This document shows positions 1-5,358 of a stretch of 5,358 nucleotides of DNA, piece after piece. A program made the translations under genes and the position numbers. Below the pieces are notes generated by a model that searched no databases, was not told the DNA's origin, and saw nothing but the letters and a program-made list of their open reading frames with translations. Numbering within the stretch: position 1 is the stretch's first letter; each line of letters starts with the position of its first letter. Origin of the DNA: Rhizobiaceae bacterium UBA1291 (GTDB lineage: Bacteria; Pseudomonadota; Alphaproteobacteria; Rhizobiales; Rhizobiaceae); NCBI GenBank assembly GCA_002307905.1, contig DBUL01000253.1, positions 6,337 to 11,694 of the forward strand, given 5' to 3'.

Positions 1-556
1 TGCTGTCGGAGCGCTGGGCGCTCTGGCAATCGCACTGTCGCGCCGCACGCTATCCGCCCGCTCGTTCTGGCGACTCCTGGTCGAAACCGGGCAAATCACC
101 GTCTCTGTGTTATTCCTGATCCTGGCGGCCACATTCTTCTCGCGCATGCTGGCCATGTCCGGCCTTCCGGCTGCAGTCGCTGACGCGCTGTTGTCGGGCC
201 CCATCGGCCCGCTCGGCTTCCTCGTCCTTTATCTCTTGCTGGTCATCGCGCTCGGCTGCCTGATCGATTCCATCTCGATCATGCTGATCGTGCTGCCGAT
301 CGCCCTGCCCGTAGCCGAAGCCGCCGGTTTCGACCTGATCTGGTTCGGGGTTCTGACTGTGGTCGCGGTGGAAATCGGGCTGTTGACGCCGCCCTTCGGC
401 CTGTCGGTTTTCACCATCAAGGCAGCTCTGAACGATCCGTCGGTAGGGCTCGCCGACATCTTCCGGGGTGCATTGCCTTTCATCACCGCCATGATCGCCT
501 GCCTGGCACTGATCATCGCATTCCCCGGCATCGCAACCTTCCTTGCACGCCTCTGA
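1..556 (+). CDS. TRAP transporter large permease (DctM type), C-terminal part
   Basis: This is the membrane permease of a tripartite ATP-independent periplasmic (TRAP) transporter. With a small membrane subunit and a periplasmic binding protein, it drives sodium-coupled uptake, usually of organic or sugar acids. Only the last 184 residues are visible, read in frame from base 2; the start lies left of the window. The fragment is almost all hydrophobic helix. It carries the family's conserved second half: LIDSIS at visible residues 87-92, helix-breaking prolines at 99 and 103, FGVL at 115-118, then EIGLLTPPFG at 124-133. A final membrane helix spans about 157-180. The GTG at 107 is internal, because the same frame stays open and family-like upstream. 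A complete DctM is usually about 430 residues, so roughly 60% is missing. The FMN reductase follows after nine bases, so the two are probably co-transcribed. Family assignment is firm; the substrate cannot be read from this piece. Confidence 0.92.
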   Translation, partial: AVGALGALAIALSRRTLSARSFWRLLVETGQITVSVLFLILAATFFSRMLAMSGLPAAVADALLSGPIGPLGFLVLYLLLVIALGCLIDSISIMLIVLPIALPVAEAAGFDLIWFGVLTVVAVEIGLLTPPFGLSVFTIKAALNDPSVGLADIFRGALPFITAMIACLALIIAFPGIATFLARL

Positions 557-565
557 GGTCCATCC

Positions 566-1093
566 ATGCAACTTCTCGGCATTTCCGGCAGCCTGCGCGC
601 CGCCTCCTCGTCCACAGCTCTGCTGCTTACCCTGAAAGAGCGGCTTGGGCCTGACATTACCCTGACACAGGCGGTGATTGGCGACATTCCCCTCTACAAT
701 GCCGATCACGACGGCGGCGCCGCTGTGGCGCGTCTGCGCGCCGAGATCGAGATGGCATCAGGCCTCATCTTCGTGACCCCGGAATACAACTATTCCATTC
801 CCGGCGTGCTGAAGAATGCCATCGATTGGGTTTCTCGTCCTGCCTATGCTTCTCCATTCAAGGGCAAGCGTTGCATGGTAATCTCGGTCTCCAATGGAGC
901 GTTGGGTGGGGTGCGGGCCCAGGCTCACCTCAAATACATACTCAACGGAATGTTAGCCGAGGTTCCCCCCACCATGGAGGTAGTCGTACCGAGATCACAA
1001 GGCTATGTCAGGGAACAACACTTTGATGATGAGAGCATCCTGAAGTTCGCAACGCAGGCAATCCAAGACAGCTTCAAGGTCCCTGGCAGATAG
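566..1093 (+). CDS. NADPH-dependent FMN reductase (flavodoxin-like fold)
   Basis: This is a soluble flavoprotein of the NADPH-dependent FMN reductase family (Pfam PF03358; relatives ChrR, SsuE, MsuE). Members use NAD(P)H to reduce bound or free FMN, or to reduce quinones, azo dyes or metals. The 175 residues match the usual 170-190. The FMN phosphate loop GISGSLRAASSS spans residues 5-16. The flavin-contacting segment TPEYNYSIPGVLKNAIDWVS spans 71-90, and a glycine-rich segment with GGVRAQ at 114-119 follows. The ATG at 566 is supported by a GAGG ribosome site at 555-558, which overlaps the permease stop, so translation may be coupled. There is no signal peptide, so it acts in the cytoplasm. 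From about base 925 to the end, codon use becomes less GC-biased (ATA, TTA, GGA, AGA, AGG, CAA) although the protein still looks in frame. The physiological substrate is unknown. Its position next to a TRAP permease suggests a role in using the imported compound, which is inference only. Confidence 0.9.
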   Translation: MQLLGISGSLRAASSSTALLLTLKERLGPDITLTQAVIGDIPLYNADHDGGAAVARLRAEIEMASGLIFVTPEYNYSIPGVLKNAIDWVSRPAYASPFKGKRCMVISVSNGALGGVRAQAHLKYILNGMLAEVPPTMEVVVPRSQGYVREQHFDDESILKFATQAIQDSFKVPGR

Positions 1094-1147
1094 TTCTTGT
1101 ATCAACGTGAGCCGAGGGTGTCCACGAAACTCAAAGCGATTCAACCC

Positions 1148-3586
1148 TCATGCATCCTCGGCGCCTCCCAGCCCCTCGGGCAATCGCAATTGCAGCATCG
1201 AGCTGCGGGTGTCGGCAAACTCCAGAAGCCTCACCTCGATATTGGCGTTGACCGAGCCTTCCTGAAACTCGCCATTCAGCATTCGTTTGCCGGCTGGCAG
1301 GCCAGTCAACTGTTCGATCGCATCGTCGATATTTGTTACTGTATGGATCTGAAAACGCCCCGCCGCGACCGCTTCAACGACATCTGGCCGCAGCATCAGG
1401 CTGGACTGGTTCGAATGTGGGATGATCACGCCCTGCCGCCCGGTCAGTCCTACGGCCTGGCAGACGTCGAAGAACCCCTCGATCTTTTCATTGATGCCGC
1501 CAACTGCCTGTACCTCACCCATCTGATTCACCGATCCGGTGACTGCAAAGGATTGCGAGAGCGGCACTTCTGCCAGCGCCGACAAAAGCGCGCAGAGTTC
1601 GGCGAGCGAGGCGCTATCACCCTCGACGCCACTGTAACTTTGCTCGAATACGAGGCTCGCCCAAAGTGAAAGCGGGGTATCCGGAACATAGCGCGTTGCC
1701 AGGAAGCTCGACAGGATCAGCACAGCCTTGGAGTGGATCGGTCCACCCAGCCGCACCTCGCGTTCGATATCGACGACACGTCCAGTGCCCATGCGCACAC
1801 GGGCGGTGATGCGGACCGGTGCGCCAAAGCACTCCTCGCCGAGAGCGCTGATGGTCAGGCCGTTCACCTGGCCGATCACGCTGCCCTGCGTGGATATCTG
1901 GATTATGCCCCGGACAATCGCCTCTTGCAGCCGGTCACGGGTCAGCCCACGGCGGCGATCAGCGGCGGCAATGGCCCGCGCGACATGGTCCGCGGTCACC
2001 GAGGCTGCATGATCCTTTCCGGCCAAATGATCGGCTTCGAACAAGATGTCCCAGATCTCGCCCATCCGCAGCGACAGCTTTTCCTGGTCTTCCGCGGCGC
2101 GGGTCGCGGCATCGACAAGAGCGGCCACCCCGTCTCGCGCCACGGGTCGCAGGCCCTCGCGCGCCACCACGGTTGCCGCGAGCCGTGCAAACAGGGCTAC
2201 TGTTCCCGGGCGGGGAGCCATATCCTCGCCAAATTCGGCGGCGACGCGAAAGTACTGCGCAAAATCCGGATCGAGTTCAGAGAGCAGCAGATGGAGCAGC
2301 CGATCGCCCACCAGCACGACGCGCACCCTAAGCGGGATAGGTTGGGGTTCGAGCTTGGTCGTGGCAATCAGGCCCGATCGTTCGGCGGCGGTGATGAGAT
2401 GCACCGCCCTGGTCTCGAGGCAGCGTTTCAGCGCATCCCAGGCATAGGGTTCGCTCAGCACGCGTCGCGCGTCGAGGACCAGAAAACCGCCATTCGCGCG
2501 ATGCAAAGCCCCCGGTTTGATCTGCGTGAAATCGGTAACCAAGGCACCCTGCAACGGAATGTAATCGATCTCTCCGGTCAGATTGGCCAAAGTGGGCAAG
2601 GTCTCAACGACCACCGGCGCGCCAGCGATGTCCTCGCCATGGGTGATCATCACATTGACAGAATAGCGGTGAAAGCGCGGATCGTCGCGCAAGGCCACAA
2701 GTTGGGCGGGAAATGGGTCATCGGCCTTGCCGTGTTCCAGCGACAAGAACAAATCCGCGTGGGCGATTAGGTCAGCCCGTAGCGCCTCGAAATAGGCAGC
2801 CAATGCCGGTATGCCAACAAAATCGTGAATAGCCCGCGAGAGCGCGGCGTCCACCGCGAGCTTTGCCATTTCCTCGTTCAGCTGGCCGATAGCGCTGCGT
2901 TGTTCGCGTTCGAGTTCTGGCAGGGCCAGCAGAAAATCCTCCAGCTCCTGCTCTGTCGCCGCGACATCTTCATCGACCTTCTGGCGTTCGCCTTGGGATA
3001 AGCGTTCCATCGCGTCGGCTTTGAGGATCTCGTCCCCGTGCATGGCCGCGAGTGAAAACCCCATCGGAGTGCGCAGGATCGCCACATTGCGCGTTTCGGC
3101 TGCTTTGCGCAGGATTTCGAAGGCGGATTCGTGGCGAGCGCCGTATTCCTGCTCCAGCGCCCTGCGGCGATTCTGGTAGTCTTCTGACACCAAAAGGGAC
3201 GGAATGTGGATCGCCAGATCTTCAACCAGCGAGATCATGGCTGCACGCATCTTGGGCGCCATGCCGCGCGGCACTTCGATGGCAAGCGGGCGGTCAGGAT
3301 CGCCGAAATTCTGGACGTAAACCCAGTCCGAGGGCACCGGCCGCCCCGCTGCTTCCTCGTTGAGGATTTTCAGCACCGCGGAGTGGCGACCGCTGCCTTC
3401 CGGCCCGTGGACATAGAGATTGAAGCGGTGGTGCTCCATCTGGGCGGCCAGACGGATCGCCTCGACTGCACGGTCTTGCCCGATCAATACCTCCAATGGC
3501 TCGAGCGTGGCGGTGGTGTCAAACGACAGGGAAGCCGGATCGCAAACGGCGCGCAGCTGGTCCGCCGACAGAGATGTGGCGCTCAT
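1148..3586 (-). CDS. Lon-family ATP-dependent protease (AAA_32 + Lon_C, LonB-like)
   Basis: This is an ATP-driven serine protease that should unfold and degrade cytoplasmic proteins. It belongs to the group with an AAA_32 ATPase module (PF13654; E. coli YcbZ/LonH is a shorter relative) joined to a Lon proteolytic domain, and it lacks the N-terminal domain of classical LonA. Its 812 residues are typical of the long form. Order: N-terminal segment with CDPASL at 15-20; P-loop GPEGSGRHS at 61-69; a charged, probably coiled-coil helical insert at about 135-250; Walker B FLVLD at 368-372; VVLVGDR at 423-429 and DPDFAQYFRV at 439-448; protease domain from about 555 to 760. The catalytic serine is S658 in EGDSAS and the lysine is K701 in GGINEKIEG. 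They are 43 residues apart, as in E. coli Lon (S679/K722). The P-loop has Arg67-His68 where Lys-Thr/Ser is canonical; from memory this variant recurs in the family. The start at 3586 gives the family's normal N-terminus, but no good ribosome site precedes it. The gene converges on the reductase. Confidence 0.95.
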   Translation of the reverse strand: MSATSLSADQLRAVCDPASLSFDTTATLEPLEVLIGQDRAVEAIRLAAQMEHHRFNLYVHGPEGSGRHSAVLKILNEEAAGRPVPSDWVYVQNFGDPDRPLAIEVPRGMAPKMRAAMISLVEDLAIHIPSLLVSEDYQNRRRALEQEYGARHESAFEILRKAAETRNVAILRTPMGFSLAAMHGDEILKADAMERLSQGERQKVDEDVAATEQELEDFLLALPELEREQRSAIGQLNEEMAKLAVDAALSRAIHDFVGIPALAAYFEALRADLIAHADLFLSLEHGKADDPFPAQLVALRDDPRFHRYSVNVMITHGEDIAGAPVVVETLPTLANLTGEIDYIPLQGALVTDFTQIKPGALHRANGGFLVLDARRVLSEPYAWDALKRCLETRAVHLITAAERSGLIATTKLEPQPIPLRVRVVLVGDRLLHLLLSELDPDFAQYFRVAAEFGEDMAPRPGTVALFARLAATVVAREGLRPVARDGVAALVDAATRAAEDQEKLSLRMGEIWDILFEADHLAGKDHAASVTADHVARAIAAADRRRGLTRDRLQEAIVRGIIQISTQGSVIGQVNGLTISALGEECFGAPVRITARVRMGTGRVVDIEREVRLGGPIHSKAVLILSSFLATRYVPDTPLSLWASLVFEQSYSGVEGDSASLAELCALLSALAEVPLSQSFAVTGSVNQMGEVQAVGGINEKIEGFFDVCQAVGLTGRQGVIIPHSNQSSLMLRPDVVEAVAAGRFQIHTVTNIDDAIEQLTGLPAGKRMLNGEFQEGSVNANIEVRLLEFADTRSSMLQLRLPEGLGGAEDA

Positions 3587-3635
3587 GGCTGCACCGCGCC
3601 AGCAAGGGCTATTGTGCCGTGCAAACGTCTTGTCA

Positions 3636-3773
3636 TCACCGCGCCGCCAAGAAAATGAAATCCCAAGCTCCGCTGGATGCGCCCGGCCCGATGAAATAGC
3701 GCCGAGTAAGCAAGCCTGAGCCGGATTGCCAGTACGGATGCGCGGAGACGAACTCCAATGAGATTGCAGGCAT
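3636..3773 (-). CDS. possible 45-residue leader ORF upstream of the protease
   Basis: An ATG at 3773 on the minus strand opens a 45-codon frame ending in TGA at 3638-3636. A GGAAGAG sequence sits just before the ATG, closer than ideal for a ribosome site. The peptide starts MPAISLEFVSAHPYW and ends AWDFIFLAAR; I recognise no family. About two thirds of codons end in G or C, so coding bias is mild. Its stop overlaps an ATG (TGATG) that opens a 17-codon frame, and that frame's TGA overlaps the protease ATG (ATGA, bases 3586-3583). If translated, the two could couple ribosomes into the protease gene, which lacks a clear ribosome site of its own. Chance is a fair alternative explanation. Confidence 0.18.
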   Translation of the reverse strand: MPAISLEFVSAHPYWQSGSGLLTRRYFIGPGASSGAWDFIFLAAR

Positions 3774-3905
3774 GCTCTTCCAATTTTCTGTTGTTCAATT
3801 TTTTGTCCATACCATTCAAATCACAATGCCGCGCAGTTTCTACCTTAGCTGAGATATCGCCGTTTCGGCGCGAAAGAAAGAAACGCTGTTTTAGACTTGT
3901 GCAGA
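3755..3905 (-). promoter_or_regulatory. AT-rich block, candidate promoter region for the Lon-like protease
   Basis: This block is clearly richer in A and T than the rest of the window, most strongly around 3772-3845, where CAATTTT occurs twice (in CAATTTTCTGTTGTTCAATT). It lies about 170-320 bases upstream of the protease start, and the space between holds no convincing gene. A short perfect hairpin, CGCCG-TTT-CGGCG, occupies 3858-3870. I could not find a convincing -35/-10 pair or an alphaproteobacterial RpoH heat-shock promoter (CTTGAA, spacer, CTATAT) on the minus strand. The call rests only on composition and position. Confidence 0.25.
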
Positions 3906-4019
3906 AAGGCCGAGCAGTTTGCCAGCCGACAATCTTTTCAATTGCCGGCGGTCGCCAGCGACACCGGATTGCCGCACGAAAAGAATGGCCGCTGGACCGA
4001 AACGATCTGCTGGGGGTAG

Positions 4020-4266
4020 AAATGGTGATGCGGCCAACGCCTCGCTCGCAGCCGCCCGGGTCCATCAGCACGCCGCCCTCAGGGCTGACGACTAGGCCGA
4101 AGGACGCGCTGTTGGCCAGGTGTTCGGCGCTGCACTGCTCGCCGGGGTCACAACGGGCGACGTATGAGCAACTCAACGTTGGCATCTTCCGGGCGACCCA
4201 ATCGGAAGGCGGCATCCAGTGCCGGCTTCCGGCGCGACCCGCGAGCCAGAACTCTACAATCGCCAC
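4020..4266 (-). pseudogene. coding-like remnant, possible metallo-beta-lactamase-fold N-terminal piece
   Basis: On the minus strand, from a GTG at 4266, the frame shows strong third-position G/C bias down to about base 4020. It encodes a peptide containing CDPGEQCSAEHLANSASFG followed by LVVSPEGGVLMDPGG (roughly 4148-4050). The second part resembles the opening beta hairpin of metallo-beta-lactamase-fold hydrolases, where a strand ending in an Asp-Pro-Gly-Gly turn precedes the metal site. The resemblance is from memory and is weak. The expected HxHxDH motif does not follow in any minus frame, so no active enzyme can be encoded. The frame stays open to a TGA at 3585-3583 (227 codons in all) and ends in an ATGA overlap with the protease start. 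However, below about 4020 the peptide is rich in Arg, Cys and Ser and the codon bias is lost, so I do not accept the whole frame as a gene. Confidence 0.3.
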
Positions 4267-4314
4267 AGGCAGATGATCTCAGATGCCGTGATCGCCTACC
4301 TCCAGTCTGAATAG
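4168..4314 (+). pseudogene. coding-like C-terminal tail, no intact gene upstream
   Basis: A plus-strand frame runs from just after a TGA (4165-4167) to a TAG at 4312-4314. Its end reads TREPELYNRHRQMISDAVIA, then YLQSE and the stop. It looks like an ordinary amphipathic C-terminal helix and is compositionally protein-like, but I cannot assign a family. No start codon with a ribosome site precedes it, and the same frame upstream is interrupted by stops at 4093 and 4165, so if it was once a gene only the tail remains. It overlaps, in the opposite strand and the same codon phase, the minus-strand remnant at 4020-4266. At most one of the two is likely to have been coding over the shared part. Confidence 0.2.
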
Positions 4315-4366
4315 ACAGGAGATCTGGGGAGGCCTATTCGCTAAGAAGTGAAGAAAGGTCACCATC

Positions 4367-4577
4367 ATGGGAAAAACCAAGCGGGACGCAGTGCATCAGC
4401 TCGCCTGACCGCTATATCTTCCGAGTTCTCGCAGACCTCGCCGACGAGGCATTGGCCCGACCGGTGTCAGATCCCACGATCAGCTCGCTGTTCTCGCCTG
4501 CTCTGGCTGACGCGCTACGGTGGGCTCTCTGCCTCGTCAGCGAGGCGTCGCTCACGTCAGGCGCCTGGGCCCTTTAG
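4367..4577 (+). pseudogene. short ORF, apparently frameshifted (69 codons if one base is removed)
   Basis: An ATG at 4367, preceded by AAGAAAGG (4351-4358) at good ribosome-site spacing, opens a frame MGKTKRDAVHQLA that stops at TGA 4406-4408. One base on, the frame starting at 4407 reads DRYIFRVLADLADEALARP and continues for 56 codons to TAG 4575-4577, with about three quarters of codons ending in G or C. Skipping the single T at 4406 joins the two into a 69-residue protein with a leucine/alanine-rich helical body ending LTSGAWAL. I recognise no family. The end overlaps the 3' end of the convergent regulator gene by 21 bases. It may be a broken gene, a sequencing error, or two chance frames. 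The ribosome site and the sustained codon bias favour a once-real small gene. Confidence 0.35.
4531..4546 (-). terminator. perfect hairpin just past the regulator stop
   Basis: GCCTCG-TCAG-CGAGGC forms a perfect 6-bp stem with a 4-base loop, beginning 10 bases after the regulator's stop codon in its direction of transcription. That is the right place for a transcription terminator. No T-run follows on the minus strand (AGAGAGCCC comes next), so it is not a classic intrinsic terminator. A similar hairpin, CCTCG-CCGA-CGAGG, lies at 4436-4449. Both fall inside the frameshifted plus-strand ORF, so the palindromes could be incidental. Confidence 0.25.
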
Positions 4578-5358
4578 GAGAAACCTTGCGCTTTCGGCAT
4601 CGGTGACAATCGCAGTTGCAAGTGACGCCCGCAGCGCTGCAAGCAGGATTGCACGCTTGTGCGGCCCACCGGATGCAAGGATACGGGTCGGAATGCCGCG
4701 ATAGGCGATAAGATCCGGTGAAATGACCTGACGGTTGAGGGGATGATCGACCGGGCTTCCTTCAGCATCGAGATAGCGCCCGAGAAGGTCGCCGACAGCA
4801 CCCATCGCAACGAGTTCGCTGATATCGGTCTGTTGCGGCAAACCATAGCGTACCTGTAGCGAGCGGCCAGTCACATCGCCGACGCTCAAGAAGGATAGGT
4901 CGACATTGGAACCTTCACGCAGGAATTCCTGAAAGACCGGCTGGGCCATGATCACTGCATGGGCCTCTTCGCTGCCGGCATAGATGGGTGCCGCGAAATA
5001 GTGGCACTTGGCGTTCAATACCTTGGCAAAGCTTCTGACGATTTCGAACGTATTGATCTCGGAACCGCGCGTCAGCCCGCCCATCAACGAACGCACGCGC
5101 ATCTCGGGTTCGTTTGCACCCGTCATCTGCTTGACCGTTTCATGCAGCGTGGCGCCCCAGCCGACACCAATCGACCTCGGTTTGCGGACCTGGATGAGCC
5201 GGTCGAGAAATACAGCCGACGCCCGGCCTATCACCGCATGCATCCGTGACGGATCCGCAGGCGTCGGCGCCACCACGGCATCTTGAAGCCCGAAGTGTTC
5301 GCAAAGCCGCGCCTCCAGCTCGACATTCTCGGCAAGCGGTGAGCTGAAACTGATCCGG
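4557..5358 (-). CDS. SorC/DeoR-type sugar-binding transcriptional regulator, C-terminal part
   Basis: This is the effector-binding domain (Pfam PF04198, Sugar-bind) of a SorC-family regulator. Such proteins bind a sugar or polyol, often phosphorylated, and switch a nearby catabolic operon. The 266 visible residues begin beyond the right edge (RISFSSPLAENVELEARL is in frame up to 5357). The family is usually 310-330 residues, so only the N-terminal helix-turn-helix domain of about 50-60 residues should be missing. The GTG at 5276 is internal. Family landmarks in visible-fragment numbering: GVGWGATL at 64-71, a ligand-site glycine loop; MGGL at 92-95; SVGDVTG at 158-164; GAVGDLLGRYLD at 186-197; ASGGPHKRAILLAAL at 228-242, the conserved GG-x-K ligand segment; VTDAESARFLL at 251-261. 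All key segments are present, so the domain looks functional. The ligand cannot be inferred. Its target operon is probably to the right, outside the window. Confidence 0.92.
   Translation of the reverse strand, partial: RISFSSPLAENVELEARLCEHFGLQDAVVAPTPADPSRMHAVIGRASAVFLDRLIQVRKPRSIGVGWGATLHETVKQMTGANEPEMRVRSLMGGLTRGSEINTFEIVRSFAKVLNAKCHYFAAPIYAGSEEAHAVIMAQPVFQEFLREGSNVDLSFLSVGDVTGRSLQVRYGLPQQTDISELVAMGAVGDLLGRYLDAEGSPVDHPLNRQVISPDLIAYRGIPTRILASGGPHKRAILLAALRASLATAIVTDAESARFLLKGPGA

Larger units (their letters stand above)
3587..4556. other. 970-base stretch without a recognisable intact gene
   Basis: No family-level gene can be named in this stretch between the protease and the regulator. 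It contains, right to left: a short frameshifted plus-strand ORF (4367-4577), a coding-like plus-strand tail ending at the TAG at 4312-4314, a coding-like minus-strand remnant (about 4020-4266), an AT-rich block (about 3755-3905), and very short minus-strand ORFs running into the protease start. Third-position G/C bias switches frame and strand several times, which fits eroded gene pieces better than one intact gene. I see no tRNA, CRISPR array, insertion-sequence ends or target-site duplication. Confidence 0.6.

Noticed and set aside
110..709. 199-codon minus-strand frame opposite the permease and reductase
   Set aside because: Low-complexity Gln/Gly/Asp-rich translation, antisense to two clear genes; a shadow frame.
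1094..1147. Possible bidirectional terminator between the convergent reductase and protease genes
   Set aside because: GAGGGT (1114-1119) and ACCCTC (1144-1149) can pair, but the loop is 24 bases, the right arm enters the protease stop region and no T-run follows on either strand.
1097..1669. 190-codon plus-strand frame after the reductase
   Set aside because: Almost all of it is antisense to the protease catalytic domain, and it has no ribosome site or family resemblance.
1733..2770. 345-codon open frame on the plus strand opposite the protease
   Set aside because: It lies wholly antisense to a strongly family-supported gene; in GC-rich DNA such antisense frames stay open by codon bias. 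The peptide shows no recognisable domain.
3758..4276. 172-codon plus-strand frame
   Set aside because: The translation is basic and irregular with no motif, weak codon bias and no ribosome site; the minus strand scores better over its right half.
4348..4704. 118-codon plus-strand frame overlapping the regulator
   Set aside because: It runs antisense into the conserved sugar-binding domain and is Arg/Ser-rich; the frames at 4367 and 4407 explain the non-overlapping part better.

Overview
The window looks like a chromosomal stretch from a GC-rich alphaproteobacterium, possibly of the Rhizobiales type. I infer this from strong G/C preference at third codon positions and from the mix of a TRAP transporter, a SorC-type sugar regulator and a LonB-like protease. 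No 16S or other taxonomic marker is present, so the placement is tentative.

Layout: (1) Bases 1-556 (+) hold the C-terminal end of a TRAP transporter large permease (DctM type), cut by the left edge. (2) Bases 566-1093 (+) encode a complete small NADPH-dependent FMN reductase, nine bases downstream and almost certainly in the same transcript. (3) Bases 1148-3586 (-) encode a complete 812-residue Lon-family ATP-dependent protease of the AAA_32 plus Lon_C type. It converges on the transporter/reductase operon with a 54-base gap. (4) Bases 3587-4556 hold no gene I can name. The stretch contains an AT-rich segment upstream of the protease, a minus-strand coding-like remnant with a possible metallo-beta-lactamase-like peptide, a plus-strand coding-like tail ending at 4314, and a short plus-strand ORF (4367-4577) that appears broken by one extra base. 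(5) Bases 4557-5358 (-) hold the C-terminal effector domain of a SorC/DeoR-type sugar-binding transcriptional regulator, whose N-terminal DNA-binding domain lies beyond the right edge.

How the genes relate: permease and reductase form an uptake-plus-redox operon whose substrate cannot be read from this piece. The Lon-like protease is a stand-alone housekeeping or stress gene. The regulator probably controls a sugar or polyol operon to the right of the window. Nothing convincingly forms a new multi-gene system. The part most worth a second look is the 970-base stretch between the protease and the regulator, with its decayed reading frames and a chain of overlapping start/stop codons leading into the protease start.
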